A stretch of DNA of 25,965 nt, from NCBI GenBank assembly GCA_900546825.1, contig UREE01000023.1:1-25965 (forward strand). The letters are read 5' to 3'. Position numbers and translations under genes: made by a program. Source of the stretch: an uncultured Collinsella sp. (GTDB taxonomy: Bacteria > Actinomycetota > Coriobacteriia > Coriobacteriales > Coriobacteriaceae). Positions 14,398 to 21,261 of this stretch are shown here, piece after piece; position 1 is the stretch's first letter; every line of letters starts with the position of its first letter. The notes below the pieces were generated by a model, which was given only the letters and a program-made list of their open reading frames with translations, did not search any database and was not told the origin of the DNA.

Positions 14398-15036
14398 CTA
14401 GAGCAACTCGTCATCTTGTTTTTGCAGGATATGCCCGTAGCGGAAGATGCTGGCAATCAGGCAAATAATCAGGCCTGCAAAGAGCATGGAGGGCTCGAAT
14501 GGCTGGCCGACGAACGCATCCGTAAAGCTGCCGCCAAATCCTGAGAGTATCATTCCTGTGATTACGGCACCAAGAAGCCTCACGGCAACGCCGCCGATAA
14601 GGAATAAATGTCCTACTCGACGAAGTGTCTGGTTACATTCAAGGTCAAAGGGCCTGCCTTCCTTTTCAATGTTGAAGAAAAGCCTGCGCACACTTATCGC
14701 GATGGTAAGCGCGAGACATGTCATCAAGAGGCTCCCTATGGCAGTGTGACCATCGTGTGCAACGAGCATAAGTGGGGCCTGCGCATCGGTACCGACGATA
14801 GCAAGGCACGGCCCTTCGCCGGCTTGAAGTTCTACGGATTGGAGACACGACCCTTGGGAGAGGCCAGGCAATATGAGTAGAAGGTCAATCGCAATGACTG
14901 CGAGGAGTCCCAGAGCGAGCGCGGTGGTAATGCAGATCGTGGCCCATTTGCAGATACGAGCGAGCTTCCTCAGTTTGGCTATTGTCTGTTCGCGGCTGAT
15001 GGTTTCATTCGATATAGATGCGTTTCGATGGACCAT
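14398..15036 (-). CDS. DUF2975-type four-helix membrane protein
   Basis: A 212-residue integral membrane protein with hydrophobic segments at roughly 31-55, 100-118, 140-160 and 178-198, matching the DUF2975 pattern (IEKEGRPFDLECNQTLRRVG between helices 2 and 3 is characteristic). Function of the family is unknown. ATG at 15036 is chosen because GGAGGGG precedes it; an in-frame ATG at 15075 lacks a ribosome site and falls in a palindrome. It heads a two-gene operon with the XRE regulator. The first loop has two cysteines (CLQS, GPCL) that could form a disulfide outside the cell. Confidence 0.78.
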   Translation of the reverse strand: MVHRNASISNETISREQTIAKLRKLARICKWATICITTALALGLLAVIAIDLLLILPGLSQGSCLQSVELQAGEGPCLAIVGTDAQAPLMLVAHDGHTAIGSLLMTCLALTIAISVRRLFFNIEKEGRPFDLECNQTLRRVGHLFLIGGVAVRLLGAVITGMILSGFGGSFTDAFVGQPFEPSMLFAGLIICLIASIFRYGHILQKQDDELL

Positions 15037-15059
15037 AACCCCTCCAATCGGCGTTTTGG

Positions 15060-15081
15060 ATGATACTTGTATCATATCAGA
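15060..15081 (-). promoter_or_regulatory. Palindrome and -10 box before the DUF2975-XRE pair
   Basis: ATGATAC (15060-15066) and GTATCAT (15069-15075) form a perfect palindrome with a 2-nt centre. On the minus strand it overlaps a TATGAT box, a 5/6 match to a -10. It is a likely operator for the XRE protein encoded by the same operon. Confidence 0.5.
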
Positions 15082-15609
15082 ATTAACGATAAACGATAAA
15101 TAATTACGGATACTGAGTAAGTAATGATTGAAAACGATTAACGTGAGCTATTGGCTCATTTTGGATGCCGGAGTTTGACGCGCGGGGAATGAGGACAAAT
15201 GTCAAAACTTCCAGTGATCGTACAAACGCTTCATCGGGTTTCCCCGATTCATATGGGAAAACAACTGCAAACGATTGCAAGTAACCGGTGAACGGTCGAA
15301 AACTACCGTTCACCGATAATTTCTAAACTGGTTCTAACTGGTATTAAGTCAAAAAGACCAATTCACATATCTTCACAATGACCTGCAATTTTTCTACATG
15401 CTATTTTTAGCCGCCCTACGTTGTTTAGACACAGAAAAAGATCCGATCTTTTGCCAAAGCATTTCGAAACGGTTTCAAAACCGCAGGTAGAAGTGTTAAC
15501 GACCGGTGAACGGTCGAAATATCACCGTGAGCGGTGCAAAAACGTTTTACTGTATGAATCAACGAAAGTGACCTCTTCTGGGGTGATATAGTGACAACAA
15601 CACGTCACG

Positions 15610-15638
15610 TGGTTACTACCAGTTTAGAAACCACTGGT
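15610..15638 (+). promoter_or_regulatory. Candidate GntR operator, PTS operon
   Basis: TGGTTACTACCAG (15610-15622) is an inverted repeat (TGGT/ACCA) and occurs again before agaS at 19903-19915. ACCAGT (15618-15623) and ACTGGT (15633-15638) add a second inverted pair. It sits just after the possible -10 at 15587, consistent with repression. The half-site TGGT is like those of NagR/DasR-type GntR proteins. Confidence 0.6.
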
Positions 15639-15685
15639 CTTCAAAGAACGCTTTCTAAGAAGCTTTAAGGGCGAGCGCCCGCTGG

Positions 15686-15728
15686 CTTCCGAAAATCATC
15701 GGACTCAGATCGTACACACCTTCGGAAG
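15686..15728 (+). promoter_or_regulatory. Leader hairpin over the PTS IIA ribosome site
   Basis: CTTCCGAA (15686-15693) pairs with TTCGGAAG (15721-15728) with a 27-nt loop. The right arm covers most of the Shine-Dalgarno GGAAGGG (15724-15730) of the IIA gene starting at 15739, so the fold could limit translation. Confidence 0.5.
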
Positions 15729-15738
15729 GGAAATTTGA

Positions 15739-16182
15739 ATGGTTGGCTTTATTCTTACCGGTCATGGACAGTTCGCACCCGGCCTTGCAAGTGCTATCGC
15801 TATGGTTGCCGGCGACCAGCCCGCTTTTACCGTCGTTCCTTTTGAGGGCGACCAGGCTGCTTCCTACGGTGAGGATCTCCGCGCCGCTATCACCGCCATG
15901 CGTGAGGAGTGCGATGGCGTGCTCGTCTTTACCGACCTGCTCGGTGGTACCCCGTTTAACCAGTCGATGATGATTGCCCAGGATGTCGACAATGTCGAGG
16001 TTCTGACCGGCACTAACCTCCCCATGGTTATTGAGCTTCTGTTCCTCCGCGGCAATGCCACGCTCGCCGAACTTGGCGAGCAGGCCGTGACCGTTGGCCA
16101 GACGGGCATCACCGCCCAGACGGTCGCATCCGTTGCCGGCTCCGAGGAAGAGGATATCTTCGGCGATGAGGATGGCATCTAA
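15739..16182 (+). CDS. PTS mannose/sorbose-family EIIA component
   Basis: Phosphocarrier that accepts phosphate from HPr and passes it to EIIB. The 147-residue protein has the EIIA-Man fold with ILTGHGQFAPGL at the start; His9 is the phosphorylation site. FTDLLGGTPFNQS near 72-84 is the family signature. It is the first gene of a five-gene PTS operon (IIA, YajC-like, IIB, IIC, IID). The sugar is probably GalNAc or galactosamine because agaS, a deacetylase and a lacC-type kinase lie downstream, but mannose-family transporters cannot be assigned by sequence alone. Its stop overlaps the next start (TAATG). Confidence 0.93.
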   Translation: MVGFILTGHGQFAPGLASAIAMVAGDQPAFTVVPFEGDQAASYGEDLRAAITAMREECDGVLVFTDLLGGTPFNQSMMIAQDVDNVEVLTGTNLPMVIELLFLRGNATLAELGEQAVTVGQTGITAQTVASVAGSEEEDIFGDEDGI

Positions 16183-16463
16183 TGGCCGATTTCGGAGCCA
16201 ACGTCCTGAGCTCCTCGGTTGCCCTTTTAGGCCTGCTTGTCGTCATGGGCTTGATTTACACCATCTGGTCGCAAATCAACATGAAGAAGAAGCAGAAGTA
16301 CTTCAAGGAGCTGCACACCGAGCTCAAGCCGGGTCAGGAGGTTCTTTTCGCCGGCGGTATCTACGGAACCGTCAAGGGCATCGAAGGCGAAAAGGTCCAG
16401 ATCAAAGTCCGATCCGGTGCCGTCGTAGATGTTTCGCGTTACGCGATTCAGGAGATCAAGTAA
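16182..16463 (+). CDS. YajC-like small membrane protein in PTS operon
   Basis: A 93-residue protein with one transmembrane helix (about 10-30), a basic stop (MKKKQKYFKEL) and the small beta domain of YajC: LKPGQEVLFAGGIYGTVKGI and VQIKVRSGAVVDVSRYAI. YajC is an accessory subunit of the SecDF translocon and is usually encoded beside secD and secF. Here the gene starts on the last base of the IIA stop codon and precedes IIB, so its translation is coupled to the PTS. It may be a PTS-dedicated paralogue that helps insert or stabilise IIC/IID; that is inference. Confidence 0.82.
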   Translation: MADFGANVLSSSVALLGLLVVMGLIYTIWSQINMKKKQKYFKELHTELKPGQEVLFAGGIYGTVKGIEGEKVQIKVRSGAVVDVSRYAIQEIK

Positions 16464-16499
16464 CTGTCGTCAGCAAATAACGAAAGGAAGCTGATCAAC

Positions 16500-16982
16500 A
16501 TGGCAGAACCCAACATTCTTCTTACCCGCATCGATAACCGACTGGTCCATGGTCAGGTCGCTACCCAGTGGAACTCCACCCTGGGCTCCAACCTCATCCT
16601 CGTCGCCAACGACGATGTGTCGACCAACACCATGCGCCAGAACCTCATGAAGATGGCCGCTCCCACCGGCGTCGCTACGCGTTTCTTCTCCCTGCAGAAG
16701 ACCATCGACGTCATCGGTAAGGCGAGCCCGCGCCAGAAGATCTTCATCGTGGCCGAAACACCGGAAGACGTGCTTACGCTCGTCAAGGGCGGTGTGCCTA
16801 TAAAGAAGGTAAACATCGGCAACATGCACATGTCGGAAGGAAAGCGCCAAGTCGCCACCTCCGTCGCAGTTAACGACGAGGATGTCGCTGCGTTTAAAGA
16901 GCTGCAGGAATTGGGGGTGGAGTTGGAGATCAGGCGCGTTCCGAGCACGCCTGTTGAGGACACGAGCAAGCTCTTCTCGTAA
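16500..16982 (+). CDS. PTS mannose/sorbose-family EIIB component
   Basis: Takes phosphate from EIIA and gives it to the sugar during transport. The 160-residue protein begins with the family motif LLTRIDNRLVHGQV, where His17 is the expected phosphorylation site, and continues with the helix-strand pattern of IIB-Man (NILLTRI, SNLILVANDDV, KIFIVAETPEDVLTL). It sits 36 nt after the YajC-like gene; AAAGGAAG precedes the ATG. Together with IIC and IID it makes the complete transporter. Closest functional type by context is AgaV (GalNAc/GalN). Confidence 0.94.
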   Translation: MAEPNILLTRIDNRLVHGQVATQWNSTLGSNLILVANDDVSTNTMRQNLMKMAAPTGVATRFFSLQKTIDVIGKASPRQKIFIVAETPEDVLTLVKGGVPIKKVNIGNMHMSEGKRQVATSVAVNDEDVAAFKELQELGVELEIRRVPSTPVEDTSKLFS

Positions 16983-16998
16983 TCCTCATGATCCACGT

Positions 16999-17049
16999 TG
17001 TCAGGATTGAAACCCTGACATTCTGTACGTGAAATCCAAAGTGCGTACA
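16999..17049 (+). promoter_or_regulatory. Hairpins between the IIB and IIC genes
   Basis: TGTCAGG (16999-17005) pairs with CCTGACA (17014-17020), and TGTACG (17024-17029) with CGTACA (17044-17049). No T-run follows. In a 90-nt gap of an otherwise tight operon these could stabilise mRNA or set the soluble-to-membrane subunit ratio. Confidence 0.5.
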
Positions 17050-17072
17050 TACATTTTGAAAGGAGGAGCAAG

Positions 17073-17873
17073 ATGGAATACTCGATCATCCAGGTCGCTC
17101 TGGTCTTCATCGTCACGTTCGTCGCGGCAATCGACCAGTTCAACTTCCTCGAGTCTCTCTATCAGCCCATCGTCACCGGCGCCGTCATCGGTCTTATCCT
17201 TGGCGACCTCAACACCGGTCTTCTCGTGGGTGGTACTTATCAGCTCATGACGATCGGCAACATGCCGATCGGAGGCGCTCAGCCGCCTAACGCCGTCATC
17301 GGCGGCATCATGGCAGCCATTCTCGCTATCGCTACGGGCCTCGAGCCCAACGCGGCAGTCGGCCTTGCCATTCCGTTCGCTCTGCTTGGTCAGCTCGGCG
17401 TTACCCTGGTCTTCACGCTTATGTCGCCCCTCATGTCCTCCGCGGACAACATGGCTCATAACGCTGACACCAAGGGCATCGAGCGCCTGAACTACTTCGC
17501 CATGGCTCTGCTCGGCCTGATCTTCGCTGTCGTCGTCACCCTGTTCTTCATCGCTGGCGCTACCATCGGTCAGACCATCGCTTCCGCCATCCCGACTTGG
17601 CTGCAGACCGGTCTGTCCGCTGCAGGCGGCATGATGCGCTTCGTCGGCTTCGCCGTCCTGCTCAAGGTTATGATGAACCGCGATATGTGGGGCTTCTTCC
17701 TCATGGGCTTTGGCCTCGCGCTCATCACCGTTGCCAACGAATCTCTGGCAACCCCTGCTCTGCTCATCCTCGCTCTCATCGGCTTCGGCATCGCTTTCTG
17801 GGACTTCCAGCAGCAGACCGAGCTGAAGGGTGCAGCTGTTTCTGACGGAGGTGACTTCGAAGATGGCATCTAA
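17073..17873 (+). CDS. PTS mannose/sorbose-family EIIC component
   Basis: Membrane subunit forming part of the sugar channel. The 266-residue protein has the family length and pattern: LVFIVTFVAAIDQFNFLESL at the N-terminus, LILGDLNTGLLVGGTYQLMT, then GGAQPPNAVIGGIMA, with seven or more hydrophobic segments. AAAGGAGG precedes the ATG at 17073. It overlaps the IID gene by 11 nt, indicating coupled translation. No truncation seen. Confidence 0.95.
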   Translation: MEYSIIQVALVFIVTFVAAIDQFNFLESLYQPIVTGAVIGLILGDLNTGLLVGGTYQLMTIGNMPIGGAQPPNAVIGGIMAAILAIATGLEPNAAVGLAIPFALLGQLGVTLVFTLMSPLMSSADNMAHNADTKGIERLNYFAMALLGLIFAVVVTLFFIAGATIGQTIASAIPTWLQTGLSAAGGMMRFVGFAVLLKVMMNRDMWGFFLMGFGLALITVANESLATPALLILALIGFGIAFWDFQQQTELKGAAVSDGGDFEDGI

Positions 17874-18945
17874 TGAGTATGTGATCCCGGAGCACTACGA
17901 GGATCTCACTCCTGCTCCGCAGCTCGACCAGAAGACCCTCAACAAGATGGCTTGGCGCTCCTGCTTCCTGCAGGCCTCGTTCAACTACGAGCGTATGCAG
18001 GCCGCTGGCTGGCTCTACTCCATCATCCCTGGTCTGGAGAAGATCCACACCAACAAGAACGACCTCGCGGCTTCCATGAGCCACAACCTGGAGTTCTTCA
18101 ACACTCACCCGTTCCTCGTCACCTTTGTTATGGGCATCGTGCTTTCGCTCGAGCAGAACAAGGTTGACATCCCCACGATTCGCGCCGTCCGCGTCGCCGC
18201 AATGGGCCCGCTCGGTGGTATCGGTGACGCCCTGTTCTGGCTGACGCTCGTGCCTATCACGGCCGGCATCACCTCCAACATGGCCATCAACGGCAACGCC
18301 GCTGCGCCGATCATCTTCCTGGTGATCTTCAACGCTGTCCAGTTCGCTCTGCGCTTCTGGCTCATGAACTGGTCCTACAAGCTTGGCACCAGCGCTATTG
18401 ACGCTCTGACCGCCAACATGCAGGCCTTCACGCGTGCCGCTTCCATCATGGGCGTCTTCGTCGTCGGTTGCCTGGTCGTCACCATGGGTGGCACCCAGAT
18501 CAACCTCCAGATCCCCAACGGCACCACCCGTGGCCTTGCCCCTACTACCGTGATCGTCTCCGAGAAGGAGGCCGAGAACTTCACCGGTATGGAGGGCATC
18601 GATACCGAGACCGCTGAGGCCGGTACCATCGCCATGACCGATGAGGACGGCAACGCCCTCACCGCCGTCGATGCCGACGGCAACGAGGTCAAGTGCGGCG
18701 TCGCCGATCTGGGCAACGGCATGGAGTCCGTGACCTACGCTACCGTCACCGAGGATCCGGTCAACTTCTCTGTTGCCGACACCCTCAACACCATCGTCCC
18801 GAAGCTCGTCCCGCTTATGCTTACGCTGCTGCTTTACTACATGTTCGCTAAGCACAGCTGGACCCCGACCAAGGGCATTCTGCTGCTCTTCGTCCTGGGC
18901 ATCCTGGGCGCTGGCCCGCTTGGTCTCTGGCCGAGCATCTGGTAA
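17863..18945 (+). CDS. PTS mannose/sorbose-family EIID component with extra loop
   Basis: Partner of IIC in the membrane complex. The 360-residue protein starts MASNEYVIPEHYE at the ATG at 17863, with GGAGG at 17847-17851. Family motifs include KMAWRSCFLQASFNYERMQ (39-58 region), MSHNLEFFNTHPFL and PLGGIGDALFW. IID proteins are usually about 270-305 residues. Here residues about 215-302 form a polar, acidic stretch (EGIDTETAEAGTIAMTDED, AVDADGNEVKCG) before the last helices resume at SVADTLNTIVPKLVPL. This loop is longer than usual and probably lies outside the cell. The last gene of the operon; a terminator follows. Confidence 0.93.
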   Translation: MASNEYVIPEHYEDLTPAPQLDQKTLNKMAWRSCFLQASFNYERMQAAGWLYSIIPGLEKIHTNKNDLAASMSHNLEFFNTHPFLVTFVMGIVLSLEQNKVDIPTIRAVRVAAMGPLGGIGDALFWLTLVPITAGITSNMAINGNAAAPIIFLVIFNAVQFALRFWLMNWSYKLGTSAIDALTANMQAFTRAASIMGVFVVGCLVVTMGGTQINLQIPNGTTRGLAPTTVIVSEKEAENFTGMEGIDTETAEAGTIAMTDEDGNALTAVDADGNEVKCGVADLGNGMESVTYATVTEDPVNFSVADTLNTIVPKLVPLMLTLLLYYMFAKHSWTPTKGILLLFVLGILGAGPLGLWPSIW

Positions 18946-18958
18946 GGCTCTAGCTTGA

Positions 18959-19054
18959 GGGGTGTGTCCCTACGCGGCTCACACCCCGACCCCTTAAGCC
19001 ATGTGTATGTTAAAAGCCGCGTGCTCGAAAGAGCGCGCGGCTTTTGTTTTCTTG
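18959..19054 (+). terminator. Terminator after the PTS operon
   Basis: A first hairpin, GGGGTGTG (18959-18966) with CACACCCC (18980-18987), is followed by the main one: AAAAGCCGC..GCTC (19012-19026), loop GAAA, GAGC..GCGGCTTTT (19031-19045), then GTTTTCTT. Confidence 0.9.
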
Positions 19055-19081
19055 ATGATTCGGGTGTTGCGGACTGATAAT
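19052..19081 (+). promoter_or_regulatory. Putative promoter of the GntR regulator
   Basis: TTGATG (19052-19057) and GATAAT (19076-19081), 18 nt apart, just beyond the PTS terminator and 50 nt before the regulator start. Confidence 0.5.
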
Positions 19082-19130
19082 GCTTAACACCCTAGGTAGT
19101 TAGCCGAATTCGAGCAAAAGGGAGGATAGG

Positions 19131-19862
19131 ATGGCGATCGGAGCGCGTAAGCAACCGCTGTACGATCAGCTGGTCGATATTCTGACCGAAAAGATTGACC
19201 ATGAATATCGCGCCGGTGACATGATTCCTTCCGAGCGCGAACTTTCGGAGCGCTATGGTCTCTCGCGCACTACGGTACGCCTGGCTCTGCAGGAACTGGA
19301 GCGTTTAGGACTGGTGGTTCGGCAGCACGGTCGCGGTACCTTTGTGACCGACCGTTCGGCAAAGGCAACCAATCTTATGCAGTCCTACAGCTTTACCGAG
19401 CAGATGCGCGCTATGGGTCGCGACCCTGAGACCACGATTCTCGATTTTTGCGAGATGGAGGCCGATAAGAATCTGGTCGAGCATATGGGATTACGTATCG
19501 GTGATCGCATTTTTAAGCTCAAGCGCCTTCGTTCTGCCGACAACATGCCCATGATGGTCGAACGCAGCTATCTACCGGTTCGTCAATTTCTGTCCTTAAA
19601 ACGACCGCTACTGGAGCGTAAGCCGCTTTATGATGTGATTGAGCAAGACTTTCAGCAAAAGATACGCGTGGCCGAAGAGGAGTTCTATGCGAGCATAGCC
19701 CGTCCCACCGACGCACACCTTTTGGGAATTGTCGAGGGCTCGCCTGTGCTCGATTTGGTCAGGACTACGTATAACGAGTCAAACGAGGTTGTGGAGTACA
19801 CGCTCTCGGTTGCTCGTGCCGATCAGTTTAAATACAAGGTTTACCACCAGCGTAGCGACTAG
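19131..19862 (+). CDS. GntR-family (HutC/UTRA) transcriptional regulator
   Basis: Ligand-responsive repressor. The 243-residue protein has an N-terminal winged helix (residues about 8-75: LYDQLVDILTEKI, MIPSERELSERYGLSRTTVR, LVVRQHGRGTFV) and a C-terminal UTRA effector domain (about 95-238), the arrangement of NagR, DasR and AgaR-like GntR regulators that sense phosphorylated amino sugars. GGGAGG precedes the ATG. Lying between the PTS operon and agaS, each preceded by TGGTTACTACCAG, it is the likely repressor of both. Ligand (for example GalN-6-P or GlcN-6-P) is inferred. Confidence 0.92.
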   Translation: MAIGARKQPLYDQLVDILTEKIDHEYRAGDMIPSERELSERYGLSRTTVRLALQELERLGLVVRQHGRGTFVTDRSAKATNLMQSYSFTEQMRAMGRDPETTILDFCEMEADKNLVEHMGLRIGDRIFKLKRLRSADNMPMMVERSYLPVRQFLSLKRPLLERKPLYDVIEQDFQQKIRVAEEEFYASIARPTDAHLLGIVEGSPVLDLVRTTYNESNEVVEYTLSVARADQFKYKVYHQRSD

Positions 19863-19902
19863 TGTCCGCATCGTTTCCATATGATGATTCTTTGCATTTA
19901 AC

Positions 19903-19937
19903 TGGTTACTACCAGATAACCAACTGAAGTGTATAAT
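19903..19937 (+). promoter_or_regulatory. agaS promoter with candidate GntR operator
   Basis: TATAAT (19932-19937) is a perfect -10, and TGGTTACTACCAG (19903-19915) covers the -35 region. An extra inverted-like half-site, AACCAACTG, follows. Binding here would block RNA polymerase, so derepression by sugar phosphate is the simplest model. The start codon is 40 nt further on. Confidence 0.65.
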
Positions 19938-19976
19938 TGCACGTCAGAGGATTACTTCTAGAGAGAGGTATTAGAA

Positions 19977-21143
19977 ATGTTCGAGAAGAGTGTCGAGGAG
20001 CTCACCGAGCTCGGCGCCCAGATTACCACGGCCGAGATTGCTCAGCAGCCCGAGCTTTGGCGTGATACGCTCAACATCTATCGCGAGAACAAGGAGGCCA
20101 TCGAGGCCTTCTTGGCCGAGGCTCGCGCTATGGGCGAGGGTCGTCTGTCCGTTGTCTTCACCGGTGCCGGTACGTCCGACTACGTTGGCGATACCTGCGC
20201 CCCGTACCTGCGTCACGCTGGCAACACTGATCTCTACGACTTTAAGCCCATCGCCACGACCGACATCGTGAGCGCCCCGCGCGACTTCCTGCGCGCCGAG
20301 GATCCCACGCTCGTGGTTTCCTTTGCCCGTTCTGGCAACAGCCCCGAGAGCCTTGCTGCCGTTGCCGTTGCCAAGGAGCTCGTCCACAACGTCAAGTTCC
20401 TCAACATCACCTGCGCTCCCGAGGGCAAGCTCGCTGTCGAGTCTGCCGATGATCCCAACGCGCTGACGCTGCTCATTCCGCGCGCCAACGACAAGGGCTT
20501 CGCCATGACCGGTTCTTATTCCTGCATGACCCTGCTCTCCACCCTTATTTTCGACACTGCCTCTGACGAGCAGAAGGCCGAGTGGGTCGAGACCATCGCC
20601 AAGATGGGCGAGGAGGTTATCGCTCGCGAGTCCGAGGTTGCCGATTACCTCGCTGGCGACTTCAATCGCGTGACCTACCTGGGCTCCGGCTCCTTTGGCG
20701 GCCTTGCTCAGGAGAGCCAGCTTAAGATTCTCGAGCTTGCTCACGGTCTGGTCGCTACTTCCTACGACACCTCCATGGGCTATCGTCACGGACCTAAGTC
20801 CTTCGTCGACGATAAGACGCTCGTCTTCGTGTTCGTCAACAACGACGCCTACACCCGTCAGTACGACATCGACATCCTCAACGAGATCGGTGGCGACAAG
20901 ATCGCTCAGCACACCGTTGCCGTTCAGCAGGATGGCGCTACCGTCTACGAGGGCGAGTCCTTCACCTTTAAGGGCTATGAGGCACTCCCCGAGGGCTACC
21001 TTGCCCTGCCGTTCGTGATGTTTGCCCAGGCTATCAGCCTGCTCAACTCCGTGCGCGTGGGCAACACGCCCGATACGCCGAGCCCCACCGGCACGGTCAA
21101 CCGCGTGGTCAAGGGCGTGACGATTCACCCCTTCATCGCTTAA
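19977..21143 (+). CDS. agaS: AgaS-type galactosamine-6-phosphate deaminase/isomerase
   Basis: AgaS converts galactosamine-6-phosphate to tagatose-6-phosphate and ammonia. The 388-residue protein has two SIS domains (about 45-190 and 215-370). FTGAGTSDYVG (near 61-71), SFARSGNSPES (115-125) and SMGYRHGPKSF (near 263-273) are the typical sugar-phosphate-binding segments; the GYRHGPK motif is characteristic of AgaS and of isomerase domains related to GlmS. A GAGAGAGG-like ribosome site precedes the ATG. The gene is monocistronic: own promoter before, terminator after. A glucosamine-6-phosphate role is possible but less likely beside a lacC-type kinase. Confidence 0.9.
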   Translation: MFEKSVEELTELGAQITTAEIAQQPELWRDTLNIYRENKEAIEAFLAEARAMGEGRLSVVFTGAGTSDYVGDTCAPYLRHAGNTDLYDFKPIATTDIVSAPRDFLRAEDPTLVVSFARSGNSPESLAAVAVAKELVHNVKFLNITCAPEGKLAVESADDPNALTLLIPRANDKGFAMTGSYSCMTLLSTLIFDTASDEQKAEWVETIAKMGEEVIARESEVADYLAGDFNRVTYLGSGSFGGLAQESQLKILELAHGLVATSYDTSMGYRHGPKSFVDDKTLVFVFVNNDAYTRQYDIDILNEIGGDKIAQHTVAVQQDGATVYEGESFTFKGYEALPEGYLALPFVMFAQAISLLNSVRVGNTPDTPSPTGTVNRVVKGVTIHPFIA

Positions 21144-21161
21144 TCGCGTCCCCCTGTAAGG

Positions 21162-21204
21162 GCGCCCGTCCGCTCATAACGGCGGGCGGGCGCTTTTTGT
21201 TTTT
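21162..21204 (+). terminator. Intrinsic terminator after agaS
   Basis: GCGCCCGTCCGC (21162-21173) pairs with GCGGGCGGGCGC (21182-21193) with one G-U, then TTTTTGTTTTT. Confidence 0.92.
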
Positions 21205-21261
21205 ACATGGACCGGGTATAAGCATCACCACAGTCAACTGCTTTAGAAGCAAGGAGTGCAT

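Larger units (their letters stand above)
15117..15738 (+). promoter_or_regulatory. Regulatory region of the PTS operon
   Basis: More than 600 nt with no gene, AT-richer than the neighbours. CcpA/LacI-type palindromes with a central CG: TGCAAACGATTGCA (15266-15279), GAAACGGTTTC (15466-15476) and AAAACGTTTT (15538-15547), plus a weaker TGAAAACGATTAAC near 15127. GGTGAACGGT (15287-15296) is followed by its inverse ACCGTTCACC (15305-15314); the block CCGGTGAACGGTCGAAA recurs near 15503. ACTGGT repeats directly at 15327 and 15337. TATAGT (15587-15592) is the best -10, without a clear -35. Proteins binding these sites are inferred. Confidence 0.65.

Noticed and set aside
19971..21128. 385-codon minus-strand frame opposite agaS
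   Set aside because: The plus strand encodes an intact SIS-domain protein with its own promoter and terminator.
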